Assembly: GCA_958402795.1 (NCBI GenBank)
Contig: CATXUX010000017.1
Location: 9,396-73,395, forward strand
DNA: 64,000 bases
Direction: 5' to 3'
Source of the DNA: an uncultured Lachnospiraceae bacterium
GTDB lineage: Bacteria > Bacillota > Clostridia > Lachnospirales > Lachnospiraceae
A program made the translations under genes and the position numbers. The notes under the pieces are model-generated. The model had not been told where the DNA came from, made no database searches, and saw nothing but the letters and a program-made list of their open reading frames with translations. Shown piece by piece: positions 18,488 to 28,700 of this stretch (its first letter is position 1; the number at the start of each line of letters is the position of its first letter).

Positions 18488-19477
18488 ATGGGAGATATAT
18501 TGTATGTAGTTGTTCCGTGTTATAACGAGGAAGAAGTGCTTCCCGAGACGCAGAAAGAATTAACAAAAAAGCTGAATCGTCTGATAGAAAAGGGTATCCT
18601 GTCAGAGAAAAGCAGAATTGTTTTTGTCAATGATGGTTCAAAAGACAGAACATGGGAGCTGATCCAAAAATACCACAAGGAAAATCCGATGATATCCGGT
18701 ATTCAGCTGTCAAAGAACCGCGGACATCAGGCGGCTGTGATGGCGGGAATGATGACGGTAAAGGATTTGTGCGATATTACGATTACAATGGATGCGGATC
18801 TGCAGGATGATATTGATGTGATCGATCAGTTTATTGAGGAATACCATAACGGATGCGAGATCGTATATGGCGTTCGCAGTTCCAGAAAAACAGACACATT
18901 TTTCAAGCGTTTTACAGCAGAGTCATTTTATAAAATGATGAAATTCCTCGGTGTAGATATTGTGTTTAATCATGCAGATTATCGTCTGATGAGTAAAAAA
19001 GCGCTGAATACGTTAGCTGAATACAAAGAAGTGAATCTGTTCCTGCGGGGAATTGTTCCGATGATCGGATATAAAACCGGAATTGTTCAATATGAAAGGA
19101 AAGAACGTTATGCCGGGGAATCGAAATATCCGTTAAAAAAGATGCTTTCGTTTGCGATAGACGGAGTTACTTCATTCAGCATAAAACCCATTCGTATGAT
19201 TACCGGAATAGGCGTGATCGCATTTGTTGCATGCATTTTTATGATCATATGGGTCATCATAGGCGCGCTTCAGGGAAATACCGTTTCCGGCTGGGCAACG
19301 ACGGTGATCTCGATCTGGGCATTCGGCGGACTGATCCTGATCGCGCTCGGCATGATCGGAGAATATATCGGGAAAATCTACATGGAGACAAAAGCGAGAC
19401 CGCGGTATACGGTAGAAGAATTTTTAAACGAATCTGGGGAAGAATATGATAGAAAAGATAAAGAACCTGTGGAATAA
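18488..19477 (+). CDS. GT2 glycosyltransferase, DPM/GtrB-like with two C-terminal helices
   Basis: Family 2 glycosyltransferase that probably charges a polyprenyl phosphate with a sugar. 329 residues from ATG 18488 (AAAGGAAA upstream; the TTG at 18470 gives an unneeded extension). GT-A core with VVPCYNEEEVLPE, FVNDGSKDRTWE, and the DXD-type motif TMDADLQDD. Two transmembrane helices near the C terminus (about 230-255 and 265-290) match the GtrB/YkcC class. The downstream GtrA-like gene overlaps it by 32 bases, and this GtrB-GtrA pair normally makes and flips a lipid-linked sugar for side-chain addition outside the cell. Confidence 0.92.
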   Translation: MGDILYVVVPCYNEEEVLPETQKELTKKLNRLIEKGILSEKSRIVFVNDGSKDRTWELIQKYHKENPMISGIQLSKNRGHQAAVMAGMMTVKDLCDITITMDADLQDDIDVIDQFIEEYHNGCEIVYGVRSSRKTDTFFKRFTAESFYKMMKFLGVDIVFNHADYRLMSKKALNTLAEYKEVNLFLRGIVPMIGYKTGIVQYERKERYAGESKYPLKKMLSFAIDGVTSFSIKPIRMITGIGVIAFVACIFMIIWVIIGALQGNTVSGWATTVISIWAFGGLILIALGMIGEYIGKIYMETKARPRYTVEEFLNESGEEYDRKDKEPVE

Positions 19478-19874
19478 GATTGGAATGCAATTTGTGAAGT
19501 TCGGACTCGTCGGAGTCAGCAATACGGTCGTGTCTCTGATAACGTATTATATTATCGTTTTTCTTGGGGGACATTACCTGTTTGCGAATGCGGTGGGATT
19601 CGTAACGGGAACATTAAATGCATATTTTTGGAACAGCCATTTTGTATTCAGAAAAGAAACCGGAACAGAGCGCAACGAGAAAGAATCACTGGTGAAAACA
19701 TTTATTTCCTATGGATTTACTTTTGTGCTCGGTTCCATATTGTTGTATATAGAAGTACAGCTTCTGGGGATTTCAGATAAAATCGCACCGATCATCAATG
19801 TATGTATCAATACTCCGATCAACTTCTGCCTGAATAAATTATGGGTATACGCAAAGAAAAGAGGAAAAGAATAG
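19446..19874 (+). CDS. GtrA-like membrane protein (probable lipid-linked sugar flippase)
   Basis: GtrA family (PF04138-type) protein, 142 residues with four transmembrane segments (about 13-35, 38-60, 78-100 and 105-130). Motifs FVKFGLVGVSNTVVSL and the N-A-Y-x-W-N-x-x-x-V-F segment (NAYFWNSHFVFRKE) are typical. It overlaps the preceding GT2 gene by 32 bases, so the two are translationally coupled. Flippase activity is the accepted proposal for the family rather than proven here. Confidence 0.9.
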   Translation: MIEKIKNLWNKIGMQFVKFGLVGVSNTVVSLITYYIIVFLGGHYLFANAVGFVTGTLNAYFWNSHFVFRKETGTERNEKESLVKTFISYGFTFVLGSILLYIEVQLLGISDKIAPIINVCINTPINFCLNKLWVYAKKRGKE

Positions 19875-19875
19875 C

Positions 19876-20667
19876 ATGGAAATGAAAGAAACGAATCATA
19901 CTTTTGCGGTATGCGCATATAAAGAATCACCTTATCTGGAGGAGTGTATTCAGTCTCTGACAGGTCAGACCGTACAATCCAATATTATTATCTGTACATC
20001 TACGCCAAATGACAAGATTGAGCAGACAGCGAAAAAGTATGATCTGGAATATTTTATCCGCGATGGGCAGAGTGATATCCGGGACGACTGGAATTTTGCA
20101 GTATCCTGTGCAAAAACCGATTATGTAACGGTGGCCCATCAGGATGATGTTTATGCATCCGGCTACGCAGAGGAATTGCTGCGGGTGATTCCGGATGATC
20201 AGATGACGTTGTTCGTCTGCGACTATCTGCCTATGAAAAACGGGAAAGTCGGAGAACGGGATCTGAACAGTAAGATCAAACGCATTTTAAGGGCACCGCT
20301 GAAGCATAAGTGGGCCGCCAATTCCGTATGGTGGAGAAAGATGTCTCTGGCGTTTGGAAACAGCTTTAACTGTCCATCGATCACATATAATAAAAAATTA
20401 CTTGGAGAACCGATCTTCACTTCGGAAATGAAGTTTTGCATTGACTGGGATACGTTCCTGAAGTGTGCAAAACAGGAAGGACATTTTGTATATGTGGATA
20501 AACCTCTGCTTTATTACCGTATTCACGACGGAGCTACGAGTAAGGAGTTTATTGTAAATCATAAAAGAGTGCAGGAGGATATTGAGATGTTCCGAAAGTT
20601 CTGGCCTGCACCAATCGTAAAACTGATCATGGTGTTTTACAAGAAAGCGTATGATACGTATAACTGA
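19876..20667 (+). CDS. GT2 family glycosyltransferase
   Basis: Cytoplasmic family 2 glycosyltransferase of 263 residues, starting one base after the GtrA-like gene stop. GT-A features: FAVCAYKESPYLEECIQSL at the N terminus and the metal-binding stretch VAHQDDVYASGYAEEL near 90. A later IDWDTFLKC...YYRIHDGATS segment is typical of this group's acceptor domain. No transmembrane segment. Sugar and acceptor cannot be told from sequence. It is the last biosynthetic gene before the ChW protein cluster. Confidence 0.9.
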   Translation: MEMKETNHTFAVCAYKESPYLEECIQSLTGQTVQSNIIICTSTPNDKIEQTAKKYDLEYFIRDGQSDIRDDWNFAVSCAKTDYVTVAHQDDVYASGYAEELLRVIPDDQMTLFVCDYLPMKNGKVGERDLNSKIKRILRAPLKHKWAANSVWWRKMSLAFGNSFNCPSITYNKKLLGEPIFTSEMKFCIDWDTFLKCAKQEGHFVYVDKPLLYYRIHDGATSKEFIVNHKRVQEDIEMFRKFWPAPIVKLIMVFYKKAYDTYN

Positions 20668-20702
20668 CAGACAGAGGAATAAGCAGGAGGGAAGACAGCA
20701 GG

Positions 20703-22802
20703 ATGAAGAAAAAAATACTAGCAGCCATTTTAGCAACAAGTTTACTGTTTGCAGATGTATTGCCGGCGCTGGCGACGGAGGAAACGGAAGTTCCGGGTAC
20801 AGAGTATACGGAGAATGTTTCGGATACGGTATCCATAGAAGAAGGCGCCGCAGCAGAAGAAGAGCAGGAAACACCGGATACGACATCTGACGCTGCGCAG
20901 AACCAGGGGGAAGAGACGGAAGCAGGCGAAGTTTCACCTGATACGGGAGCGGCAGCACCGGAAGACTCAGATGCGGGAGCAGTTGACGGGGAAATCCCGG
21001 AAGGAGAAATAACCGGAGAAACGGCAGAAGAAGTACTGCCGGATGAGGCAGTGACTTCTGAGGAGGAAGAGGAAGGTCAGGAAGAACTCAAAGAGAACAG
21101 TTTCCGTTATGTGGATGGAGAACCAATCACTACACGGTCAAGAGCACGATCCACGCAACATCCGAATGCATACAAAAAAATAAACGGAGTATGCTACAAC
21201 AGCCAGGGTGAACCCGTTCAGGGAGCAACTCTGAAGGGAATTGACGTCAGCGAGCATCAGGGAAAGATCGACTGGACGAAAGTGAAAAATTCAGATGTGG
21301 ATTTTGCAATCATCCGTGTCGGGTATGGGGATAATGTTTCAAATCAGGATGATAAATACTGGGAATATAATGTGTCGGAATGTGAACGGCTGGGGATTCC
21401 GTATGGCGTATACATCTATTCTTATGCAATGTCGACGGAAGACGCAAAAAGCGAGGCGGAACACGTGCTCCGTCTGATCAAGGGACATAATCTCAGTTTT
21501 CCGATATATTACGATTTAGAAAATGAGGGCGGAACAAAAGAGAATCCGGACAAATGGAATCAAACGAAACTTTCTGCGAAGACACTCGGCGATATCGCGG
21601 AAACATTCTGCAATGCGATTTCGAACGCAGGATATTCTGTCGGTATTTATTCGAATACAAACTGGTTTACAAATATCCTGACGGACAGCCGGTTTGCGAA
21701 GTGGGATAAATGGGTTGCCCAGTATAATACAACATGTACATATAAAGGCTCTTATGATATGTGGCAGTGTACCAGTGCGGGACAGGTGGATGGAATCGTA
21801 GGAGAAGACGGGGAACCTGGGCCGGTGGATATCAATTTCTGGTTTGGAGATACGGATAGCATGCTGCCGGGGAGTGTCGCTGTATCAGATACTACCCTGT
21901 TGTCCTACAATGCGCATATTCAGAATATCGGCTGGACGCAGACGAAGCATAACGGAGCTGCGGAAGGTACGATCGGAGAGTCCCTGCGGATGGAAGCGAT
22001 TAAAATGTCCGTCGATTCTTCGTATGATGGCTCCATTGAATATAGTACACATGTAGAAAATATCGGCTGGCAGAGTTACAAAAAGGATGGAGCCGTATCC
22101 GGTACGGAAGGAAAGAACTTGCGTGTAGAGGCAATTAAGATCCGGCTGACAGGCGCTCTGGCGGAAAACTATGACGTCTACTACCGGGTGCATGTGCAAA
22201 ACTTCGGATGGATGGGTTGGGCAAAGAACGATCAGGTTGCCGGAACGGTGAATTATGGATATCGTATGGAGGCGATACAGATCGCTATCGTAGAGAAGGG
22301 ATCAGATGCGCCCGGTTCGACAAGCAATCCGTCATATACGAACCAGACAAAGGCAAGTTACCGTACACATATTCAGAACATCGGATGGCAGTCAGCAAAA
22401 ACAAACGGAGAAACTTCGGGGACTACGAATCAGTCGCTGCGCATGGAGGCGCTGCAGCTGAGTCTTGACAGACCGTTATATTCCGGTTCGATTCAATATA
22501 GTGTGCATGTGCAGAATATCGGGTGGCAGTCTGCAAGAAAGGATGGACAGACTGCAGGAACAACCGGGCAAAGCCTGAGACTGGAGGCAGTAAAGATCAG
22601 TCTGACCGGAGATATGGCAAAGAATTATGACGTCTATTACCGGGTTCATATCCAGAATGAAGGGTGGATGGACTGGGCGAAAAACGGAGATCCGGCAGGC
22701 AGCAGCGGCTACAGTTACCGGATGGAAGCCATTCAGATCAAGATACTTCCTAAGAGTGATACCTCCATTCAAACAGGAAACCACGCATACATATCAAAGT
22801 AA
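20703..22802 (+). CDS. Secreted GH25 lysozyme with six ChW repeats
   Basis: Cell-wall muramidase, 699 residues. Signal peptide (1-25), an acidic Glu/Asp/Thr-rich linker (about 25-140), a GH25 catalytic domain (about 175-385) and six ChW repeats (about 394-690) in two triplets. The expected active-site acids are visible: D181 in GIDVSEHQ and D271/E273 in YYDLENEGG. The repeats carry HVQNIGWQ-type cores, with the third of each triplet reading W-A-K-N and ending before a KGSDAPGSTSNPSY linker. The start has GGAGGGAAGACAGCAGG upstream. It is the first of four consecutive ChW genes and may be co-transcribed with the glycosyltransferases before it. A strong terminator follows. Confidence 0.95.
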   Translation: MKKKILAAILATSLLFADVLPALATEETEVPGTEYTENVSDTVSIEEGAAAEEEQETPDTTSDAAQNQGEETEAGEVSPDTGAAAPEDSDAGAVDGEIPEGEITGETAEEVLPDEAVTSEEEEEGQEELKENSFRYVDGEPITTRSRARSTQHPNAYKKINGVCYNSQGEPVQGATLKGIDVSEHQGKIDWTKVKNSDVDFAIIRVGYGDNVSNQDDKYWEYNVSECERLGIPYGVYIYSYAMSTEDAKSEAEHVLRLIKGHNLSFPIYYDLENEGGTKENPDKWNQTKLSAKTLGDIAETFCNAISNAGYSVGIYSNTNWFTNILTDSRFAKWDKWVAQYNTTCTYKGSYDMWQCTSAGQVDGIVGEDGEPGPVDINFWFGDTDSMLPGSVAVSDTTLLSYNAHIQNIGWTQTKHNGAAEGTIGESLRMEAIKMSVDSSYDGSIEYSTHVENIGWQSYKKDGAVSGTEGKNLRVEAIKIRLTGALAENYDVYYRVHVQNFGWMGWAKNDQVAGTVNYGYRMEAIQIAIVEKGSDAPGSTSNPSYTNQTKASYRTHIQNIGWQSAKTNGETSGTTNQSLRMEALQLSLDRPLYSGSIQYSVHVQNIGWQSARKDGQTAGTTGQSLRLEAVKISLTGDMAKNYDVYYRVHIQNEGWMDWAKNGDPAGSSGYSYRMEAIQIKILPKSDTSIQTGNHAYISK

Positions 22803-22831
22803 TGCTGATATAGTAAATGGAATATAGGACA

Positions 22832-22872
22832 AAAGAAACAGCAGGCGAAGGAATTTCACCTGCTGTTTCTTT
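22832..22872 (+). terminator. Strong intrinsic terminator after the GH25 gene
   Basis: A 14-bp perfect stem, AAAGAAACAGCAGG (22832-22845) and its complement (22859-22872), with a 13-base loop. A and T tracts on the two sides suggest it can work in both directions. It separates the GH25 gene from the next promoter. Confidence 0.85.
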
Positions 22873-22964
22873 CGTCCTTAACGTTCATAGGATGTAATTT
22901 CCGTGAATAGTACTGCTCTTTGTGAAACAATTCTGGTAAATTCCGGCATAATGTAGACACAATA

Positions 22965-22994
22965 TTGACATAAATATATATAAAAAGGTATAAT
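22965..22994 (+). promoter_or_regulatory. Consensus sigma-A promoter of the first phase-variable ChW gene
   Basis: TTGACA (22965-22970), 18-base AT-rich spacer ending GG, TATAAT (22989-22994). The leader is about 35 bases and ends in GGAGGAG (23026-23032). It resembles the promoter at 50519-50548 of the paralogous gene, whose spacer holds a G9 tract instead. Confidence 0.85.
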
Positions 22995-23034
22995 GTTTAC
23001 ATATGTAAAATAAAGTCAATAAAACGGAGGAGAT

Positions 23035-25682
23035 ATGGTGAGACGTATATGGAAAAAGATAACAGTGCTTCTTATGATGCTTTCGCTTGTCTGTGTATCG
23101 GTACCGGTTTATGCAGAAGAATCCATCCCGAATACGGGAAATGCATCTGCTTTTGATGAGGAGAAGGAGAACGATTCTACAGAAGAAAAGGATGAAAGCG
23201 GAGAAAATGGTAAAGGACCGGAGAATGAGGGCAGTGAAGATCCGGAAAAAGACACCGCAGGTTCGGGGGGGGCAATACGGATTCTGCAGAAGAAGATAAC
23301 GCGGATTCCACAGAAGAGAGCAACACGGATTTCACAGAAGAGGGCAATACGGATTCTGTAGAAGAAAGCGAAGAGTCTGAAGTGAATGCAGAAGGAGATT
23401 CACAGCCGGCGGGAACTGAGAATACGGCAGAACCGGTTGGTGAAACAGAAGACGGGATTGACGCACAGATTCTTGAAAAAGCACAGGAACCGACATACAG
23501 TCTTCGATATAGGGCACATGTCCAGAATAAAGGCTGGATGAGTGAAAAAACAGAAGGACAGATCGGAACGACCGGACAGTCGCTGCGTATGGAAGCTTTT
23601 ACGATCCGGGTTGTGGAGCAGACAGCAGACGGGAAGGAAAAGAAACTCTCAGGAGCAGTCGAGTACCGTGCCCATGTACAGAATATCGGCTGGCAGAACT
23701 GGGTATCGGACGGAGGAACGGCCGGGACAACCGGACAGAAGAAGCAGATTGAGGCAGTGCAGATCCGGCTCACCGGGAGTCTTCAGGGAAAATATGACAT
23801 ATATTACCGGGCGCATTGTGCAGACTATGGGGATCTTGGCTGGGCGAAGAACGGCGAGACGGCCGGGACAACAGGATTTGAAAAATCTCTTCAGGCACTT
23901 ACGATCGTGCTTGTGAAAAAGGGGAGTGCAAACGCTCCGGTACAATCAGCAAGAAGCTATTATGAGCCGACAGACAAGGGACGCGTTACATATCAGTCAC
24001 ACGTGCAGGATATCGGCTGGCAGACTTCCGTTGCAGACGGAGCGAAAAGTGGAACGACGGGGCAGTCGAAGCGCATGGAGGCGCTTCGGATTTATCTGAC
24101 AAATCCGAAGGACGCGAATGGAAAAGAGATCACGGGTTCTGTCGAATATCGTGCGCATGTGCAGGATATCGGCTGGCAGAACTGGGTATCGGAAGGAAAA
24201 ACTGCAGGAACGACCGGACAGAGTAAACGCCTTGAGGCGGTGCAGATCCGGTTGACCGGAGAACTGGCAAAGCAGTATGATGTATATTATCGTGTCCACA
24301 GCGCCAATATCGGAGACCTTGGCTGGGCAAAAAACGGAGAGACGGCAGGTTCGATCGAATACAGAAAAGCTGTTGAGTCTGTTTATATCAAAGTTGTGAA
24401 AAAAGGCAGTCAGGATGCTCCCACGCAGAGCGGCAGAACCTATCTGGATGCAGCGAATATCGGAAAACTATCTAATACGGTATCTGTAAGCGGGAAGGGT
24501 TGGCAGAGTGCGGTCGGAAACAAGCAGACCGCCGGGACGACCGGACAGAGCAGACAGATTGAAGCACTGAAATTAAGCATAGACACGAGCGCCGCGAATG
24601 CCTACAGCGGAGGAATCCAGTATAAAGCTCATATCCAGGATACCGGCTGGTCAGGCATGGCGTCAAATGGAAATGTTGTAGGAAATTCCGGAAGCGGAAA
24701 ACGGATCGAGGCAGTCCAGATTTCGCTGACCGGGGAATTGGCAAAGTACTGTGATGTGTACTATCGCGCCCATGTACAAAACTATGGATGGCTTGGCTGG
24801 GCGATGAACGGACAGTCGGCAGGAACGACAGATTGTTCCTACAGAATGGAAGCACTTCAGGTGACCGTTGTTCCGAAGTGGTCAGAAGCGCCGGGCAGTA
24901 TGAGCGGCGCCTTTAAGAATACGCCATATTTTACACCGGTGCAGATAAGAGACCAGATAAATTCTGCGGGTGGTTCGCGTAATATCATATCGCTCGGCGG
25001 CTATAATATGAGCTCCGGTGTGGCAAACCAGCTGCAGAATGCGGTGAACATTATTCGAAACAAAGGACGTGATGTCGGCTTTCTTATGATTGATATGAAG
25101 ACAGGAAAAGGAATCGCATACAATGCTGATAAGGAGTTCTATTCGGCAAGCACAGTGAAAGGTCCTTATGTGGCAAGTGTAGTATCGGCATATCCGGATT
25201 CAATCTGGAACTGGGCAGGGACAATGCAGTCCTCCATTGCGGTTTCCAGTAATTCGGGTTATGCGACATTACGGAATAGTTTCGGCAGTGCTCCGATGCT
25301 GGCATGGTGCAGCCAGTCAGGCGTCAGGAACAATATTGCGGAAAAGATGTATCCATATTATTCGGCAAAAGAGCTGGCAAAATTATGGACGAAAAACTAT
25401 GAATATTTTGAATATGGGCAGCATGGAGCTACAATTCGCTCCTGGTATCGTTCCCCGCTGAATTCCATGATTTATCAGAATCTGGGGACAAAATATACTA
25501 CATATTCAAAACCCGGCTGGATTGGATCGGGAAATTACAATGCGACAAATGATGCAGGAATTGTTTATGCAGGCAACCGACCGTACATTTTGGCTGTTAT
25601 GACAGATTGTCCTGCACAGTTCTCTGATTTGAACGGAATCATTCAGGGAATTGAAAATGCGCATAATGAAATGAGTCGGTAG
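23035..25682 (+). CDS. ChW-repeat secreted protein with class A beta-lactamase-like serine hydrolase head; frame broken at a G8 tract
   Basis: Read as given, the frame from 23035 (signal peptide RRIWKKITVLLMMLSLVCVS...YAEE) runs through an acidic linker, meets eight Gs at 23265-23272 and ends at 23361 after a basic, unrelated tail. The remainder is open in the next frame: acidic linker, nine ChW repeats (about 23490-24880) and a C-terminal serine hydrolase domain with S-T-V-K (bases 25149-25160). One extra G restores a single 882-residue protein. Downstream of the tract the restored frame again reads acidic repeats (NTDSAEED, NADSTEES, NTDFTEEG), so it is clearly the native one. The domain resembles PF13354-type beta-lactamase/transpeptidase folds; a peptidoglycan substrate is inferred. 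A nearly identical N-terminal half occurs at 50593. Confidence 0.88.
23265..23272 (+). repeat. Poly-G tract (G8) inside coding region
   Basis: Eight consecutive Gs about 77 codons into the gene starting at 23035. Length 9 (or 6) keeps the frame open to 25682; length 8, seen here, sends it to a stop at 23361. This is the form of a slipped-strand contingency tract, though an assembly error of one base is possible. Confidence 0.85.
24142..24737 (+). repeat. 596-bp exact direct repeat, copy 1 (ChW region)
   Basis: Identical base for base to 51683-52278 (offset 27541), bounded by G/A at 24141 and T/C at 24738. It lies in ChW repeats 5 to 8. Flanking ChW sequence on both sides is also highly similar. 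Such identity over 27 kb indicates recent gene conversion or duplication. Confidence 0.93.
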
Positions 25683-25704
25683 AAAGGAACGGTGGAAAAG
25701 GAAC

Positions 25705-28700
25705 ATGAAAAAGAAGTTGATTGCTGTTGCACTTGCCGCTTCCCTGTTTATCGGAACAGGAAGTCAGGCGATTCTGAATGTCTCAGCGGAGGAGTACGGG
25801 ACAGAAACAACAGATGAAGGACTGGATCAAGCGGAAGCGGGAGAAGCTGGTTCTGGTGAGAACCTGGATCCGGATCAGAATGGTGTGGAAACGCCGGACA
25901 GTGAGGCAGCCGAGGAAGGAACAGATGTTACCGGGGAGAACCAGGAGCAGACGGAAGAGGCGTCGGACGATCTGAATGCAGACCCGGAGGAGAATGTAGC
26001 TGCAGAATCAGGGAACGAAGAAGCTGAGGATGTTTCAGATCCTGCTGCAGATGCGGAAATCTCCGTGGCTTCGGAAAACGCTGTGACGGGCAGGCAGGTA
26101 ATCAATATCAATGAAGGATGGTCTTTTTCCAAAAATGATGCGTCTTCGGAAGGCTGGAGCTTCCCGCAGGGCGGGGAGTCCGGCACGGTAAACCTGCCCC
26201 ATACATGGGAATATGTACATCCGACAATGTCTTATATTCCGGCATATAATTCCAAGACCGTAACATACGAGAAGCAACTGGATGTACAGGCGTATCAGGG
26301 GAAAAACCTGTTCATTAAATTTTATGGTTCCGGCAGAAACACGCAGGTATTTGTGGACGGAACGGAAGTAGGAACCCATGTGGGAGGTTATACGGCGTTT
26401 GTATTTGACCTGACGCCATATATAACCGGGAAAAGTACGGTCAGACTTACGGCAAATGTGACCAATATGGATACCGTTTCGATCCCGATCAATGTAGACT
26501 ACACACAATGGGCAGGAATTTACAGGGATGTGGAACTGATCGCAACGGACAACCAGTACATATCGCTTGAGGATTATGGCAGTACCGGTCTGTATATTGA
26601 CTCGTTGGTAAGCGGGAATAATGCAACGGTTTCTTTGCGGGCAAAGGTGTCTAACAAAGCGGCGGAATCGGTTCCGGTGACGGTAAAAACTGAGATTTAT
26701 ATGCAGGATGGCAGTCTGGTAACCAATGGGGAGCAGGTGGTTTCGCTTGCCGGGAATCAGACGACGCAAGAAGTTTCTGTGTCTGCGAATATTCCGAATG
26801 TACATCTCTGGAACGGAACTTCCGATCCGTATCTGTATGTGATGAAAGTGACGCTGCTGGACAAGGAAAAGAATATCCTGGATGAAGTTTCGGAAAACTT
26901 TGGCGTGCGGACATATAAGATCCAGAGCGGAAAGTCGTATCTCAACGGAGCGGAGTATGAGGTGCACGGCGTCGGTTACCATCAGGATCGCGAGGGATGC
27001 GGAAATGCCACAAATGTGTCCCAGAAAGAAGCCGATATCAACCTGATGCTGAATATGGGAGTGAATGCGGTGAGGACGGCACATTACCCGCATGACCAGT
27101 CTGTATATGATCTGGCAGATCAGAAGGGACTGCTCATTTATAATGAGATCCCATATTATCTGCTGTATTCAAAGGCAGAGTCTTACCAGAAGTCAATACG
27201 GGATCAGCTCAGGGAAATGATCCGGCAGGGATATAACCATCCTTCGATTGTCATGTGGGGAATCCTGAATGAAGTGTATTACGACCAGAAGTTTGCACAA
27301 TTCGGGGATGACTTTAATATATCAAAAACCGATATGATCAATTTTAACAAGAATCTTGTGCAGCTGGCAAAGAGCGAGGACAAAACCCGCTGCATCGTCC
27401 AGGCGAATATCGACACCTATTCTTCTGCCGAAGACACCGCAAAGTGGAGCCAGGATATAGACCTGACCGGTCTGAATCTGTACGAAGGGTTTAAATCGCC
27501 TGTATCGAGCGCGGGGGATGAGGGACGGAAGAACCTGATCAGTTCGCTGAACAGTAAGCTGGATCAGTATAAAACAATCTTCGGGGCAGATTCACTGATG
27601 ATCTCCGAATATGGCGCGGGCGCGAACATCAATCAGCACACAGAGGTGGACGAATCGTTCAGCTGGGACGGCAATGCAAGCGGGGATAAGCATTATGAGG
27701 AATACCAGTCGTTTGTTCTGGAAGCGTATCTTGATATGATACAGGGGAGAGATGATATCCCGGCAAGCTTTGTCTGGAATATGTTTGACTTTTCCTGCTA
27801 CAGGAACGAGGGCGGGATGACAAGAACCAACACAAAGGGACTGGTCTGCTATGATCACGCAACGAAAAAAGATGCGTATTATCTGTTTAAGGCAAACTGG
27901 AATCAGAATGATAAATTTGTATGGCTGACGGGAAAACGGTTCACACAGCGCAGCCAGACAGTTCAGGATATCAAAGCATACTCGAACTGTGAAAAGGTGG
28001 AACTATTTGTAAACGGCAAGTCGGCAGGATATGGGAAGAAACAGCAGTCCGGCGTCTTTGTATGGAAAGATGTGCAACTCTCGGGAAATAATTCGCTGAA
28101 AGTAGTCGCATATGACGGAAACGGTACACAGTATACGGATGAAGCGTCCGGGATTGAGGTAACTGAAAAAGACATTACTTACCAGGTACATGTATCGAAC
28201 CTGGGGTGGCTGAACCGGGCGGCAGACGGAGAGGAGACCGGAAATGCAAATCAGCAGATCGAAGCAGTTTCCCTGAAATGCGGAAGCCAGCTTGGAAACT
28301 GTAAGATCCAGTACAGAGTATATGTGGATGGCGAAGGATGGCAGGCATGGAAAACCGACGGCGAAACCAGCGGGACAGTCGGACAGGGGAAGAAGATCAG
28401 AGCAATTCAGATGAAACTTACGGGCGCTGACGCCAATAAATACGATATTTACTATGCGACGTCTGTAAGCGGAGAAGGATGGAACGACTGGGCTACATCA
28501 GGAGTTATGTCCGGAAATCTTGTGACATCGCAGAGCCTGAATAAATTAAAAGTAGTGATCCAGAAGAAAGGAACTGCGGCACCGGGGGCGACAAGTAATC
28601 CGGAGCTGGTCCGCCGTATAACGTATCAGGCACATGTAGAGAATATCGGCTGGCAGGAAACCTGTCAGGAAGGACAGACGGCCGGAACCAGCGGAATGTC

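Noticed and set aside
21880..22770. Regularly spaced DNA repeats in ChW genes as a CRISPR or satellite array
   Set aside because: Periodicity follows the protein repeat in one open frame with codon-level variation; no conserved palindromic repeats or unique spacers.
23382..25682. Treating the frame from 23382 as an independent gene without signal peptide
   Set aside because: It starts in mid-linker with no ribosome site, while the frame before it supplies promoter, ribosome site and signal peptide; one base in the G run joins them.
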